Source: an uncultured Bacilli bacterium (GTDB lineage: Bacteria; Bacillota_I; Bacilli_A; RF39; UBA660). Taken from it: DNA of 17,212 nt. This document shows, one piece after another, positions 7,401 to 13,810 of the stretch. The notes beneath the pieces are model-generated. The model did no database searches. It saw only the letters and a list, made by a program, of their open reading frames with translations, and was not told where the DNA came from. Both the position numbers and the translations under genes were made by a program. The first letter of the stretch is position 1. The number at the start of each line of letters is the position of its first letter. The stretch is from NCBI GenBank assembly GCA_944364705.1, contig CALVWH010000033.1, forward strand, positions 1 to 17,212, given 5' to 3'.

Positions 7401-7652
7401 ATCAACATCACTCATTTTCGCAAGTTCTTTTGCATCTTCCTCGGTAAAACCAATCGTGGATAATAAGTGAAAATCTTGATAGTTCGTATGATCAAAATAT
7501 AGATCTGCATTATATTTCATTGCATCGGAACTTGATGTAACTCCAGCAAAGAAAGCCACACCTAAAGCAGAGATCGCAAAAATGGAAAAAAAGCGACCAA
7601 AGGATTTTTTGATCTCACGAAATGCGTCTTTATAAAGCATTTTCTTTTTCAT
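4422..7652 (-). CDS. FtsX/MacB-type ABC transporter permease with long coiled-coil domain
   Basis: A 1076-residue membrane protein. One N-terminal membrane helix (about 19-41) is followed by an extracytoplasmic domain. Inside it lies a very long coiled coil (about 250-515) rich in Glu, Lys and Gln with repeated EEQKKALEE-like heptads. Three helices near 549-665 form the first FtsX core. A second half begins with a helix near 710-730, then another extracytoplasmic domain, and the last FtsX core of three helices near 940-1057. The family uses ATP binding by its partner to move extracytoplasmic parts, exporting peptides or lipids or driving mechanical signalling; the substrate here is unknown. 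The gene starts one base after the ATPase stop, with no strong ribosome binding site, so it is probably translated by coupling. Typical MacB-type permeases lack such a large coiled coil, though giant Firmicute members have one. Confidence 0.85.
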   Translation of the reverse strand: MKKKMLYKDAFREIKKSFGRFFSIFAISALGVAFFAGVTSSSDAMKYNADLYFDHTNYQDFHLLSTIGFTEEDAKELAKMSDVDQVLKVKSFDVLSTVKASEYVFKVFPIPEEKNSVNKITLVTGRMPQNTGECLIEDSVFDSKTIALGDSLTFRSGTDTLIEENVHENTCTVVGTAKSPLYLSYEHGTSSIGDGSVDALLFLPEENIKVDYYTDLYVTIKGAKKENSYQESYFDLLNPIASRLENKGKTLVDSRIEEIKEEARKQLDEKKQEFENQKNLFEQKIAEGEAQIEQGKEEILLGRVKLETQKISYEQQMKDGQQQIEDAKKALEEGKTAYETQKAMFEELQNQVNSNLPMLEEELEKQKASIEEQKKALEEINQKLENPNISEEDRTFYENQKKILEANIETAEKYLPIIESQIQNLQNQLASAEQKLKQAEEQMVAGQKAIEDAEKKLAAGKVLYEQEIKKAEAEVSAAEKKIEESEKTLEESKKNGQKELDLAQEQLTKAEADIAKETDDRWYVLDRKSDYSYMDYESAADRMDAIATIFPIFFFLVAALVCLTTITRMVEEQRVLIGTYKALGYRRYDILTKYLLYAVTASFFGGILGAILGMTIFPNVIYSVWNIMYNLPEYQYIFDWQLGIFAILLMTLVSMLTTFLSVRKEMKEVPASLMRPEAPKVGKKIFLERIPLIWNHLDFLKKVTARNIFRYKKRFFMTVIGISGCTALLVAGFGIRDSIREIVPVQFGEIFKYDGLVSYENTNSYVQNEELYQTLKENEHIKDSIQVLKQAGEASYEEETQNVTLMVPEQTKDLEDFLSFRDRITQQEISLEKNDVIVTEKLAKELKCTVGDTITLTIDDEQVSLTIKDITENYIDHYIYLNPTIYKETFLQSVVPNTMLIKLDEKSDAVEREVGDAFMKQDGVVSVSFYTSVAQTFENMISSLNLVTVVLLIAAGLLAFIVLYNLTNVNVSERIREIATIKVLGFYDREVNSYVYRENIVLTMIGALVGLFLGTILHLFIMNVAEFDTVMFGRKITWISFTISFLITIFFALFVNLCMRKKLKEISMVESLKSVD

Positions 7653-7653
7653 A

Positions 7654-8373
7654 TTAATACTCGATACTTTCTACTGGTATTGGATTTTTATTGATCTTTA
7701 TTTGATCTACTTTTCCATTTTTTACCGTAATTACTTTATCTCCCATCGGAGTTAACGCAAGGTTGTGTGTAATGATAATGACGGTGACTCCTCGTTTTCT
7801 AGAAGCTTCTTCTAATACTTTTAAAACTTGTTTCCCGGTATTATAATCCAAAGCTCCTGTTGGTTCATCACAAAGAAGAATTTTTGGATTTTTTGCTAGT
7901 GCACGGGCAATGGAAGCTCTTTGCTGTTCTCCACCAGATAATTGCGACGGAAAGTTTTTCATACGATCTTTTAATCCAACCGAAGCAATAGTTTCCTCAA
8001 TATCGAGAGGATGCTTGGATATTTGGGTTGCAAGTTCTACATTTTCTTTCACCGTTAAATTTGGAACTAAATTATAAAATTGAAAAACAAAACCAATATC
8101 GTAGCGCCGGTACGTAGTAAGTTCTTTTGCATTATAACGACTAATTTCTTTTCCATCGACAAAAATTTTACCACTAGTCGCACCATCCATTCCGCCTAAG
8201 ATATTTAAAATGGTACTTTTCCCTGCTCCAGAAGCACCAGCAATAATCACAAGTTCTCCTTTTTTGATAGAAAAGTTAACTCCAGATAATGCTTCTATTT
8301 GAACTTCTCCAAGGGTATAAACTTTTTTTACCTCTTGAAATTCGATATAAGAAGAATTTTGTTTTTCTTCCAT
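7654..8373 (-). CDS. ABC transporter ATP-binding protein (MacB/LolD type)
   Basis: A 239-residue cytoplasmic ATPase. Visible motifs are Walker A GASGAGKST (46-54), Q-loop Gln98, signature LSGGEQQR (145-152), Walker B ILLCDEPTGALD (165-176) and H-loop His203. The sequence is of the LolD/MacB/FtsE type that pairs with FtsX-like permeases, which matches its neighbour one base downstream. I start it at the ATG at 8373 because AAAGGAGGG lies at 8381-8389. The open frame extends 23 codons upstream, but that stretch crosses the promoter and is poor coding sequence. It energises the large permease at the membrane. Confidence 0.92.
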   Translation of the reverse strand: MEEKQNSSYIEFQEVKKVYTLGEVQIEALSGVNFSIKKGELVIIAGASGAGKSTILNILGGMDGATSGKIFVDGKEISRYNAKELTTYRRYDIGFVFQFYNLVPNLTVKENVELATQISKHPLDIEETIASVGLKDRMKNFPSQLSGGEQQRASIARALAKNPKILLCDEPTGALDYNTGKQVLKVLEEASRKRGVTVIIITHNLALTPMGDKVITVKNGKVDQIKINKNPIPVESIEY

Positions 8374-8404
8374 AGCGTTCCCCTCCTTTCCAGTCTTTTT
8401 TTTT

Positions 8405-8413
8405 ATTATACCA
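8405..8413 (-). promoter_or_regulatory. Extended -10 promoter for the ABC exporter operon
   Basis: On the minus strand TGGTATAAT is an extended -10 element (TGn plus a perfect TATAAT). No good -35 is visible. It sits about 15 bases before the ribosome binding site of the ATPase gene. Confidence 0.6.
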
Positions 8414-8420
8414 CAAAACA

Positions 8421-8452
8421 AAAGAAAAAAGAACGACTTCAAACGTCATTCT
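8421..8452 (-). terminator. Second terminator between the sigma gene and the ABC operon
   Basis: On the minus strand AGAATGAC pairs with GTCGTTCT (one G-T pair), followed by six T and then CTTT (8430-8421). With the stronger terminator at 8508-8533 it forms a tandem that would insulate the ABC operon. I see no gene in the 54 bases between the two. Confidence 0.55.
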
Positions 8453-8507
8453 CTTAAGAAAATAAATTTTTTCTTCAAAAAGCATATCGTATCGTTTTAT
8501 GGATATC

Positions 8508-8533
8508 AAAAAAATCACAAAAGTTGTGATTTT
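8508..8533 (-). terminator. Intrinsic terminator of the sigma factor gene
   Basis: On the minus strand AAAATCACAA pairs with TTGTGATTTT around a three-base loop and runs into seven T (8514-8508). The stop codon of the sigma gene (8532-8534) overlaps the 5' arm. Confidence 0.85.
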
Positions 8534-9194
8534 ATGCTGCAGAATTTTGACGAATCTTTTGTAAGATTTTTTTCTCTTTTCGAGAGACTTGTACTTGACT
8601 CATTCCTAGAGTTGCGGCAGTTTCTTCTTGAGTAAAATCTTTAAAATATCGTTTTTGAATAAGTTCTTGTTCAAGAGGCGAAAGATTTGAAATTTCTCCT
8701 TTTAGCCAAACGGAATCATTCATATCAAGAGATGGTTTTTCATAAACGAAATCTGCAAGAGTTACTGCTTTTGAATCTTCTTTTCGTTTTTCATCTAAGC
8801 TATAAACCATTTCTCTTGCTTTTTCTGCAGCTTCGATCGTCTCTTGTGGAAGATTTAAAAAATCAGAAATTTCTTTGGTTGTTGGGGTATGCATCATTTT
8901 TTGTGCTAACAAATTTCTTACTTTTTCAATTTTAAAAGATAAAGAATAATAATCTCGGCTTATTTTAATTCCTTGATCTTCTCTTACATATTTTTTCATT
9001 TCCCCTAATATGTAAGGATAAGCATACGTTGTAAATTTTACTCCTTTGGACGGATCATACCTCTTATAAGCTTCTAAAACGCCTAAAATTCCTGCTTGAT
9101 AAAGATCTTCTTTGCTTTGATAATTTTTAAAATAATGGGTCATTGAATAAATCAAATTGGCATTGTTTTGAATAAATTCTTCAACCGATTCCAC
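8532..9194 (-). CDS. Sporulation-type sigma-70 factor (SigF/SigG group)
   Basis: A 220-residue RNA polymerase sigma factor without region 1. Region 2 (about 10-75) contains DLYQAGILGVLEAYKRYD and FTTYAYPYILGEMKKYVRED, for core binding and -10 recognition. Region 3 spans about 76-130. Region 4 (about 165-217) has the -35 helix-turn-helix FTQEETAATLGMSQVQVSR. The length and the VQVSR-E-KKIL end are typical of the SigF/SigG/SigB group; I cannot tell SigF from SigG. The start is a GTG at 9194 with AAAGGAG at 9200-9206. No spoIIAA/spoIIAB anti-sigma genes (the usual SigF neighbours) and no spoIIGA or sigE (the usual SigG neighbours) are adjacent. The promoter is unclear: a TATGAT-like -10 lies near 9240 without a convincing -35. 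Confidence 0.85.
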   Translation of the reverse strand: MESVEEFIQNNANLIYSMTHYFKNYQSKEDLYQAGILGVLEAYKRYDPSKGVKFTTYAYPYILGEMKKYVREDQGIKISRDYYSLSFKIEKVRNLLAQKMMHTPTTKEISDFLNLPQETIEAAEKAREMVYSLDEKRKEDSKAVTLADFVYEKPSLDMNDSVWLKGEISNLSPLEQELIQKRYFKDFTQEETAATLGMSQVQVSRKEKKILQKIRQNSAA

Positions 9195-9268
9195 GAACGC
9201 TCCTTTCTTTTTCTTTATCTTTCCCTTCCTTTTTTAGATTATCATAGAAAGGAGAAAAAAAAAGTCGT

Positions 9269-9292
9269 AAAAAAAAGAGGATAGCCTCTTTT
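9269..9292 (-). terminator. Intrinsic terminator after the YjcZ-like pair
   Basis: On the minus strand AAAAGAGG pairs with CCTCTTTT around a four-base loop, ending in eight T (9276-9269). It begins three bases after the stop of the second small gene. Confidence 0.8.
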
Positions 9293-9295
9293 TTA

Positions 9296-9445
9296 TTAAA
9301 TAATATAAGATCCCAAAATAATAGCAAGTAAGATATAAAGTACAATAATTACAATATATCCACTACCACTTCTTTGTTCACACGTACAAGTTGTTGTTTG
9401 CGTTGTAGGGTTGTTATGGTTACATGAGTTATTGCTACATGCCAT
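9296..9445 (-). CDS. Small YjcZ-like sporulation membrane protein, 49 residues
   Basis: A short gene with an ideal AGGAGGT site (9453-9459). The N-terminal half is hydrophilic and rich in Asn, Thr and Cys (four Cys between residues 3 and 22). The C-terminal half is one membrane helix beginning GYIVIIVLYILLAIILGSY. That pattern, a short polar head then a valine/isoleucine/leucine-rich tail, resembles the YjcZ/SscA-type peptides made late in sporulation and linked to spore coat assembly. It follows a second peptide with nearly the same tail (ILGSYI in both), so the two look like duplicates. The family call rests on this pattern only. Confidence 0.75.
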   Translation of the reverse strand: MACSNNSCNHNNPTTQTTTCTCEQRSGSGYIVIIVLYILLAIILGSYII

Positions 9446-9468
9446 AAAGATTACCTCCTATCTAGGGG

Positions 9469-9552
9469 CTAAATATAAGACCCAAGTATAATGATTAAAA
9501 GTATGAATAATACTAAGACAATCGCTGCTCCAGAAACTCCGGTATTACACAT
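9469..9552 (-). CDS. Small YjcZ-like sporulation membrane peptide, 27 residues
   Basis: A 27-residue peptide beginning MCNTGVSGAAIVLVLF with a tail of one membrane helix. The IVLVLFILLIIILGS core is the typical YjcZ-family signature. AAGGAGG (9562-9568) precedes the ATG at 9552. The next small gene follows after 23 bases and both end at the terminator at 9269-9292. The only visible promoter upstream is a sigma-K-type site (9584-9610), consistent with late mother-cell expression. Such a short gene is easily missed by gene callers. Confidence 0.75.
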   Translation of the reverse strand: MCNTGVSGAAIVLVLFILLIIILGSYI

Positions 9553-9583
9553 AAAATCATTCCTCCTTTTTGTCTTTTCACAT

Positions 9584-9610
9584 TATTCTATGGAATTTTT
9601 CAACTTGTGT
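9584..9610 (-). promoter_or_regulatory. Sigma-K-type promoter for the YjcZ-like pair
   Basis: On the minus strand AC (9610-9609), 16 bases, then CATAGAATA (9592-9584). This fits the mother-cell sigma-K pattern AC-N16-CATANNNTA. The same layout stands before gerE at 15220-15246. It lies back to back with the prsA promoter. Confidence 0.55.
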
Positions 9611-9631
9611 GCGTACTTCTATTTAAAAAGA

Positions 9632-9660
9632 TTGTTTTTTTTGTAAAAATTTGTTATGAT
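9632..9660 (+). promoter_or_regulatory. Sigma-A-type promoter for prsA
   Basis: TTGTTT (9632-9637), a 17-base spacer and TATGAT (9655-9660), 11 bases before the AAGGAGG ribosome binding site of prsA (9672-9678). Confidence 0.6.
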
Positions 9661-9687
9661 AGTTATTGTACAAGGAGGAATATACAA

Positions 9688-10659
9688 GTGAAAACAAAAG
9701 TTTTAATTGGAATTTTAGGAATCAGTTTACTTTTAACTGGATGTGGTGAAGTTAGTAAACTTAAAAATGGCGAAGAAGTGGTTGCAAAATTGGATGGAAA
9801 GACCATTACTGCTGATGATTTATATAAAGAATTAAAATCCAAAGGTGGTAGTTCTATTTTAGTCAATTTAATTGATCAATTTATTGCAGATAAAGAATTA
9901 GAAACCACCGATGAAATGAAACAAAATGCAGAAAGTGATTATAACACTTATAAAACGCAATATGAATCCTATGGCCAAGATTTTGATGAGGTTTTAAAAA
10001 GTTCTGGTTATGCAGATAAGCAAGAATTTATCGATGAGCTTATTTTAAGTGAAAAGAAAGAAGAACTTGCTAAAAAATATTTAAAAGAAGAAATTACAGA
10101 TAATGAAATTAATGCGGAATATCAAAATAATATTTTTGGAGAAATGACCGTAAGACATATTTTAATTAGCCCGGATACCACCGATGATATGACAGAGGAA
10201 GAAAAAGAAACGAAAGAAGAAGAAGCAAAGAAGAAAGCAGAAGATTTAATTAAACAATTGGATCAAGGTGCTGATTTTGCAACGTTGGCAAAAGAAAATT
10301 CGGATGATGAAGGTTCAAAAGAAGATGGTGGTCTTGTAAGTGATTTCACAAAAGACTCCGTAGTAGAATCTTTCTGGAATGCTTCGATGAATTTAAAAGA
10401 TGGAGAATATACGAAAGAACCAGTAGAAAGTGATTACGGATATCATATTATTTTAAGAGTTAGTCAAAAAGAAAAACCAAAATTAGAAGATGTAAAAGAT
10501 GACATTCTTACGGATTTAGCAGATCAAAAATTACAAGAAGATTATACTCTTATTGATAAAACTTGGGTAACAATTCGTAAAAAATATAAATTAAATATTG
10601 AAGATAGCGAATTAAAAGATGGATATCAAGAGATTATTAATTCCATTGATGCAAACTAA
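9688..10659 (+). CDS. prsA: Foldase lipoprotein PrsA (parvulin-type peptidyl-prolyl isomerase)
   Basis: A 323-residue lipoprotein and the only plus-strand gene here. The start is a GTG at 9688 with AAGGAGG at 9672-9678. An open frame reaches further upstream, but that stretch crosses the promoter. The signal peptide ends in a lipobox LLTGC with Cys19 as the lipidated residue, so the protein is anchored on the outer face of the membrane. A SurA-like N-terminal helical part is followed by a parvulin domain (about 151-265) with VRHILI, a Glu/Lys-rich insert, FATLAKENSDDEGSKEDGG and YGYHII. PrsA helps secreted proteins fold after export. It converges on the 188-residue gene and shares its terminator. 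Confidence 0.93.
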   Translation: MKTKVLIGILGISLLLTGCGEVSKLKNGEEVVAKLDGKTITADDLYKELKSKGGSSILVNLIDQFIADKELETTDEMKQNAESDYNTYKTQYESYGQDFDEVLKSSGYADKQEFIDELILSEKKEELAKKYLKEEITDNEINAEYQNNIFGEMTVRHILISPDTTDDMTEEEKETKEEEAKKKAEDLIKQLDQGADFATLAKENSDDEGSKEDGGLVSDFTKDSVVESFWNASMNLKDGEYTKEPVESDYGYHIILRVSQKEKPKLEDVKDDILTDLADQKLQEDYTLIDKTWVTIRKKYKLNIEDSELKDGYQEIINSIDAN

Positions 10660-10661
10660 AA

Positions 10662-10687
10662 AAGAGTTTAATACTCTTCTTTTTTTT
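10662..10687. terminator. Bidirectional terminator between prsA and the 188-residue gene
   Basis: AAGAGT (10662-10667) and ACTCTT (10673-10678) pair around a five-base loop. A T-run follows on the plus strand (10680-10687), and T-rich sequence also follows on the minus strand. The stop codon of the minus-strand gene (10668-10670) is the loop of the hairpin. Confidence 0.8.
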
Positions 10688-11234
10688 GCGATATTTTTCG
10701 AAATTGATAAACCTTTCCTTTGGTTTTATGTTCTTGATATAAAGTGGTTTCTTCTAAGGGTTCGCTTGCTAATCTCTGAGCTAAAAAAGTAGCAATATTT
10801 GCAACCATTTCAGCATTTTTATGTAAATCATATTCTTCAATAATCATATAAATAGTTTCTAAATCTTCTAAATTAAAATATCCTAATTGTTCAATAATTT
10901 TTGTAAGGAGTGCTACTTTATCCATATCCATAGATTTTAAGGAAGAAAGGTGTGCATTTTCTTCTATCGAATCTAAGAAATTTGATGTCAAATATTGTCT
11001 TTTCTTCTCTAACCATTCGTTTTTACTTATATTTCCTTGACTTCGTAGCCATTGCTCTGCTCTTTCTACTGCTCCTTGCGTTTCACAAGCAATTTTTTCA
11101 ACAAGAGAAAAAGACAAGCCATCTTTTGTTTGATAGATATCGTAAACTTTCACAGAAAAATCATTGATAATATCTACCCTTCCTCCGATTTCGTAACAAG
11201 TTCCTATAAGTAATTTTTTTCTTTTTCCAAACAT
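10668..11234 (-). CDS. Hypothetical protein, 188 residues
   Basis: I do not recognise the family. The N-terminus MFGKRKKLLIGTCYEIGG is basic with a short hydrophobic patch, but I see no clear membrane helix. The middle is charged, and the C-terminal third contains helical stretches (LTKIIEQLGYFNLEDLETIYMIIEEYD is the most regular part, about residues 107-133). I choose the ATG at 11234 because GAAGGAAG sits just before it. An ATG at 11267 lies in the same frame but lacks a site. A good extended -10 promoter (11301-11309) stands upstream and the gene appears to be transcribed alone. Confidence 0.6.
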   Translation of the reverse strand: MFGKRKKLLIGTCYEIGGRVDIINDFSVKVYDIYQTKDGLSFSLVEKIACETQGAVERAEQWLRSQGNISKNEWLEKKRQYLTSNFLDSIEENAHLSSLKSMDMDKVALLTKIIEQLGYFNLEDLETIYMIIEEYDLHKNAEMVANIATFLAQRLASEPLEETTLYQEHKTKGKVYQFRKISQKKEEY

Positions 11235-11300
11235 TTTCTTCCTTCTCTCTTTTTTTTGATCGATCATTTACAAAAGCAAGAAAAATTACCGAGTATGGTT

Positions 11301-11309
11301 ATTATAGCA
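11301..11309 (-). promoter_or_regulatory. Extended -10 promoter for the 188-residue gene
   Basis: On the minus strand TGCTATAAT has the TGn extension and a perfect TATAAT. No strong -35 is seen. Confidence 0.55.
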
Positions 11310-11376
11310 CACAATAATATAAAATCCTAGAAAAATTTAATCCTATATGATCGTTTCAAACATTCATAAGAAATCT

Positions 11377-11400
11377 AAAAAAAACAATCGAAAGATTGTT
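11377..11400 (-). terminator. Intrinsic terminator of the three-gene operon
   Basis: On the minus strand AACAATC pairs with GATTGTT around TTTC, then a run of eight T (11384-11377). The TGA stop of the 421-residue gene (11400-11402) overlaps the first base of the stem. Confidence 0.85.
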
Positions 11401-12665
11401 CATTTTAAAACTTTTTGTACTTGTTTTGACTGCTTGGTTGCTTCTTTAAATTGTTGATTTATAAGTTCAAAACAAGCATCTTTGTTTGTTAAAACAAAAG
11501 CACGTAATTCCTCAAAAGATAGATCGATAAGTTTTTTTGGCGATAAAGGATCTTCTTCTTGTAACGTATGATTTCTTAATTGAATTTCTTCTTGGAAAGT
11601 TTCTAACTCTTCCATTGTTAAAGAAAATAAGGGTTCCCTGTTTTGAATTTCTGGTAAAAAATCTATAATTCTTTGAATTTCCTCGGTTGTTATTTTTCCT
11701 TTTGTACTTATAGGAAGCTCATATCTTTGATAATAATCTTGCTTAAATGTTTCATTTTTTAAAGGAAAATCTTCTTCAATCCCATAAAGAATTTCAATTT
11801 TGTCTTTGGTTTTATAGATTTGTAAAAGATCTTTATTATATTGATTTCCTATATATCTTCCTTCTTCGAAGATCATGGCAGAGTTGCTTTTTCCTTTTAA
11901 ATAAGGAAATTCTTCTGGATATAAATTGTAAGGAAAATATTTTTTTAATGGATTTTTCGTATTTTCTAAACAAATAGCTTTTAAATCATATGCAGCTTTT
12001 TGTTTTCGATGATTAATTCCATAAATAACGTTATCTTCCATGATATAGGCATATTTATCTCGTTTTTCGTTTTCTCCAATAAGCGATCGTTGGTCGTATG
12101 TATAAAATTGTTTAAAAATATATGGAAAATCTTTATTTTGATCACATTTTTTAAACGTTTTGGTTAATAACGTTTGTTTTCTTTTTCCTGGGTCTTGTTT
12201 TTGATAGATTACTTTAAACTTTACCCCATCGTTATAAAATATTCGAATCTTATGAGGATTTTCTTTTTCAAAGACAAGTTCATAATTTTTGTATGGAACC
12301 GTAAGTCTCGTAATTATTGGATGTTCTTTTCCAATATAGAAAAGACTTTCTTCTTTCCATGTAGGATGGTTTGCTGTAACTTCGTTAAATTGATCGCTTC
12401 CTCCGCCAAAATGTAACAGTTTCGCATTTTCCGTATATTTTGATCGATAAGAAATTTTGTTTTTTTGATCGATAATTTCTATAAGGGATAGCTCTTCATT
12501 TATTTTTGTTACTACATAATCTTCTTTCCTTGATAAATCGATTGGAATATGAAATAACTGAGTAATTTCTTCTAAGATGTTTTCCCTACTTTCTCTTTCT
12601 TTGAATAAGTATTTATAATTATTTTTTATTTTATTTAAAAATTTTTTGATTTGTTCTTGTTCCAT
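11400..12665 (-). CDS. Hypothetical protein, 421 residues
   Basis: I do not recognise the family. It is a cytoplasmic-type protein with no signal peptide or membrane helix, rich in Lys, Glu, Tyr and Phe. Visible stretches are HFGGGSDQFNE (about 85-95), an HPIITRL segment and a long run of alternating charged and aromatic residues that looks like beta-rich structure. The C-terminal fifth is helical (FSLTMEELETFQEEIQL). AAGGAG precedes the ATG at 12665. It is the last gene of an operon with a 135-residue unknown protein and a nucleotidase-like HAD protein (spacing 10-11 bases), followed by a strong terminator. The fixed company of the HAD protein is the only functional clue. Confidence 0.6.
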   Translation of the reverse strand: MEQEQIKKFLNKIKNNYKYLFKERESRENILEEITQLFHIPIDLSRKEDYVVTKINEELSLIEIIDQKNKISYRSKYTENAKLLHFGGGSDQFNEVTANHPTWKEESLFYIGKEHPIITRLTVPYKNYELVFEKENPHKIRIFYNDGVKFKVIYQKQDPGKRKQTLLTKTFKKCDQNKDFPYIFKQFYTYDQRSLIGENEKRDKYAYIMEDNVIYGINHRKQKAAYDLKAICLENTKNPLKKYFPYNLYPEEFPYLKGKSNSAMIFEEGRYIGNQYNKDLLQIYKTKDKIEILYGIEEDFPLKNETFKQDYYQRYELPISTKGKITTEEIQRIIDFLPEIQNREPLFSLTMEELETFQEEIQLRNHTLQEEDPLSPKKLIDLSFEELRAFVLTNKDACFELINQQFKEATKQSKQVQKVLK

Positions 12666-12676
12666 GTTTTCTCTCC

Positions 12677-13297
12677 TTAAAAATTTTTCTTTTTTAATGT
12701 ATAGGGTCTGGAAACTAATAACAGATCAGCTACCCTTTCCCATCCATCTTGCCATTCGTATCCGGCACGAATAATTTCTTTTTTCTTTAATTCTTCCTCA
12801 GAAATGGTTTTGTTATGGTAAGATGGGAATAATATTTTTGTGTTTACGGAATCGTTTAAATTCGATAAGCGGTCATCAATTTGAATTTCTGCTTTCAATA
12901 AATGTTTGGCGTTAGTAAAAATGAACTGTTCTGGATTTAAAAATGGCAACAAATGAAGTAAATAATCATATTTATCTTTAAATAATTTCCCAGAACCAGA
13001 AAGATCAAATGGATTAACACAAGCAGAGCAAATATAAATATTATAAAGTTCCTGTAATGCGCGAATGGTTTCTACGGCACCAGGTAATACCGTTGCTTGT
13101 TCATATAAGTTTTTGGTTCGAAGAAAGTGATTAAATGCTTCCATTTGTTCTTTCGGAATGACTTCTTCTTCCATATAATAGTTCGTAAAATCATCAATTT
13201 TATAATTGGATTTTAAAAAATCATTAATGGCTGGTAAAAATCCAGGAAAACAAATAACATCATCAACATCTAGTAAAAGGTCTTTTTTATTTTTCAT
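12677..13297 (-). CDS. HAD-superfamily 5'-nucleotidase-like protein (NT5C type)
   Basis: A 206-residue HAD-fold protein resembling the bacterial 5'(3')-deoxyribonucleotidase (NT5C) family. The nucleophile motif LLLDVDDVI places Asp10 as nucleophile and Asp12 as acid/base. IYICSACVNP (about 87-96) is the second motif with Ser91, and IDDR (140-143) holds the metal-binding acids. The family dephosphorylates nucleoside monophosphates; the substrate here is inferred from family only. It is the middle gene of a three-gene operon. Its ATG at 13297 lies 10 bases after the preceding stop and has no visible Shine-Dalgarno sequence, so translation may depend on coupling to the gene before it. Confidence 0.75.
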   Translation of the reverse strand: MKNKKDLLLDVDDVICFPGFLPAINDFLKSNYKIDDFTNYYMEEEVIPKEQMEAFNHFLRTKNLYEQATVLPGAVETIRALQELYNIYICSACVNPFDLSGSGKLFKDKYDYLLHLLPFLNPEQFIFTNAKHLLKAEIQIDDRLSNLNDSVNTKILFPSYHNKTISEEELKKKEIIRAGYEWQDGWERVADLLLVSRPYTLKKKNF

Positions 13298-13307
13298 AGC
13301 ATGGTTT

Positions 13308-13715
13308 CTATATATTTTTTTTCTTTTTTTGATAAGGTTCTTGTTTTTCTTCTAGATTTTTATTGATTTCATTTTGAAGCCAAAGAAAGGAAAATCTTGG
13401 AATTTCTTTTCCTAACATATCTGGAAATATTTTGGTAAAAGGGACAATATTTACTGCATATGGAAGATTAAAGTATTCTTCTTGATCATTGGTAATAAAT
13501 CCAGTAAAAATTTCTCTATAATTTCCTTCTTCGGTAAATTCAAAAAAATATTTTTGATTGGTTGTTTTCGTAACTGGTTCAAACGTTGACGAATCCATAG
13601 ATACCCGTTCTAAATTGGCAATCATTAAATAATCTGCTTGATATTTTTCTTTCATTTGATATTCGTTAGCATCAAAAGCGCCTGCAATTCTTTCTTTTTC
13701 TTTTTTTGATAGCAT
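13308..13715 (-). CDS. Hypothetical protein, 135 residues
   Basis: I do not recognise the family. It is a soluble protein with a helical N-terminus (LSKKEKERIAGAFDANEYQM), a beta-rich centre with many aromatic residues (KYFFEFTEEGNYREIF, then YFNLPYAVNIVPF) and a lysine-rich tail. The ATG at 13715 has a GAGGAGG site. It is the first gene of the operon with the HAD nucleotidase-like protein and the 421-residue protein, under the promoter at 13736-13764. Confidence 0.65.
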   Translation of the reverse strand: MLSKKEKERIAGAFDANEYQMKEKYQADYLMIANLERVSMDSSTFEPVTKTTNQKYFFEFTEEGNYREIFTGFITNDQEEYFNLPYAVNIVPFTKIFPDMLGKEIPRFSFLWLQNEINKNLEEKQEPYQKKKKNI

Positions 13716-13735
13716 GATTAAGCCTCCTCATGTTT

Positions 13736-13764
13736 ATTTTATCATAAGAAAAATGCCTTGGCAA
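13736..13764 (-). promoter_or_regulatory. Sigma-A-type promoter for the three-gene operon
   Basis: On the minus strand TTGCCA (13764-13759), a 17-base spacer and TAAAAT (13741-13736), 14 bases before the GAGGAGG ribosome binding site of the first gene. Confidence 0.65.
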
Positions 13765-13810
13765 ACAATTTGGATATCAATCGATTTCTTTTTTTTATTT
13801 TAAAGCAAAC

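Noticed and set aside
8374..8442. A 23-residue N-terminal extension of the ABC ATPase
   Set aside because: It crosses the -10 element and the true ribosome binding site; the ATG at 8373 fits the family start.
9607..9687. A longer N-terminus for PrsA
   Set aside because: It would place residues before a complete lipoprotein signal peptide and run through the promoter; the GTG at 9688 has a perfect ribosome binding site.
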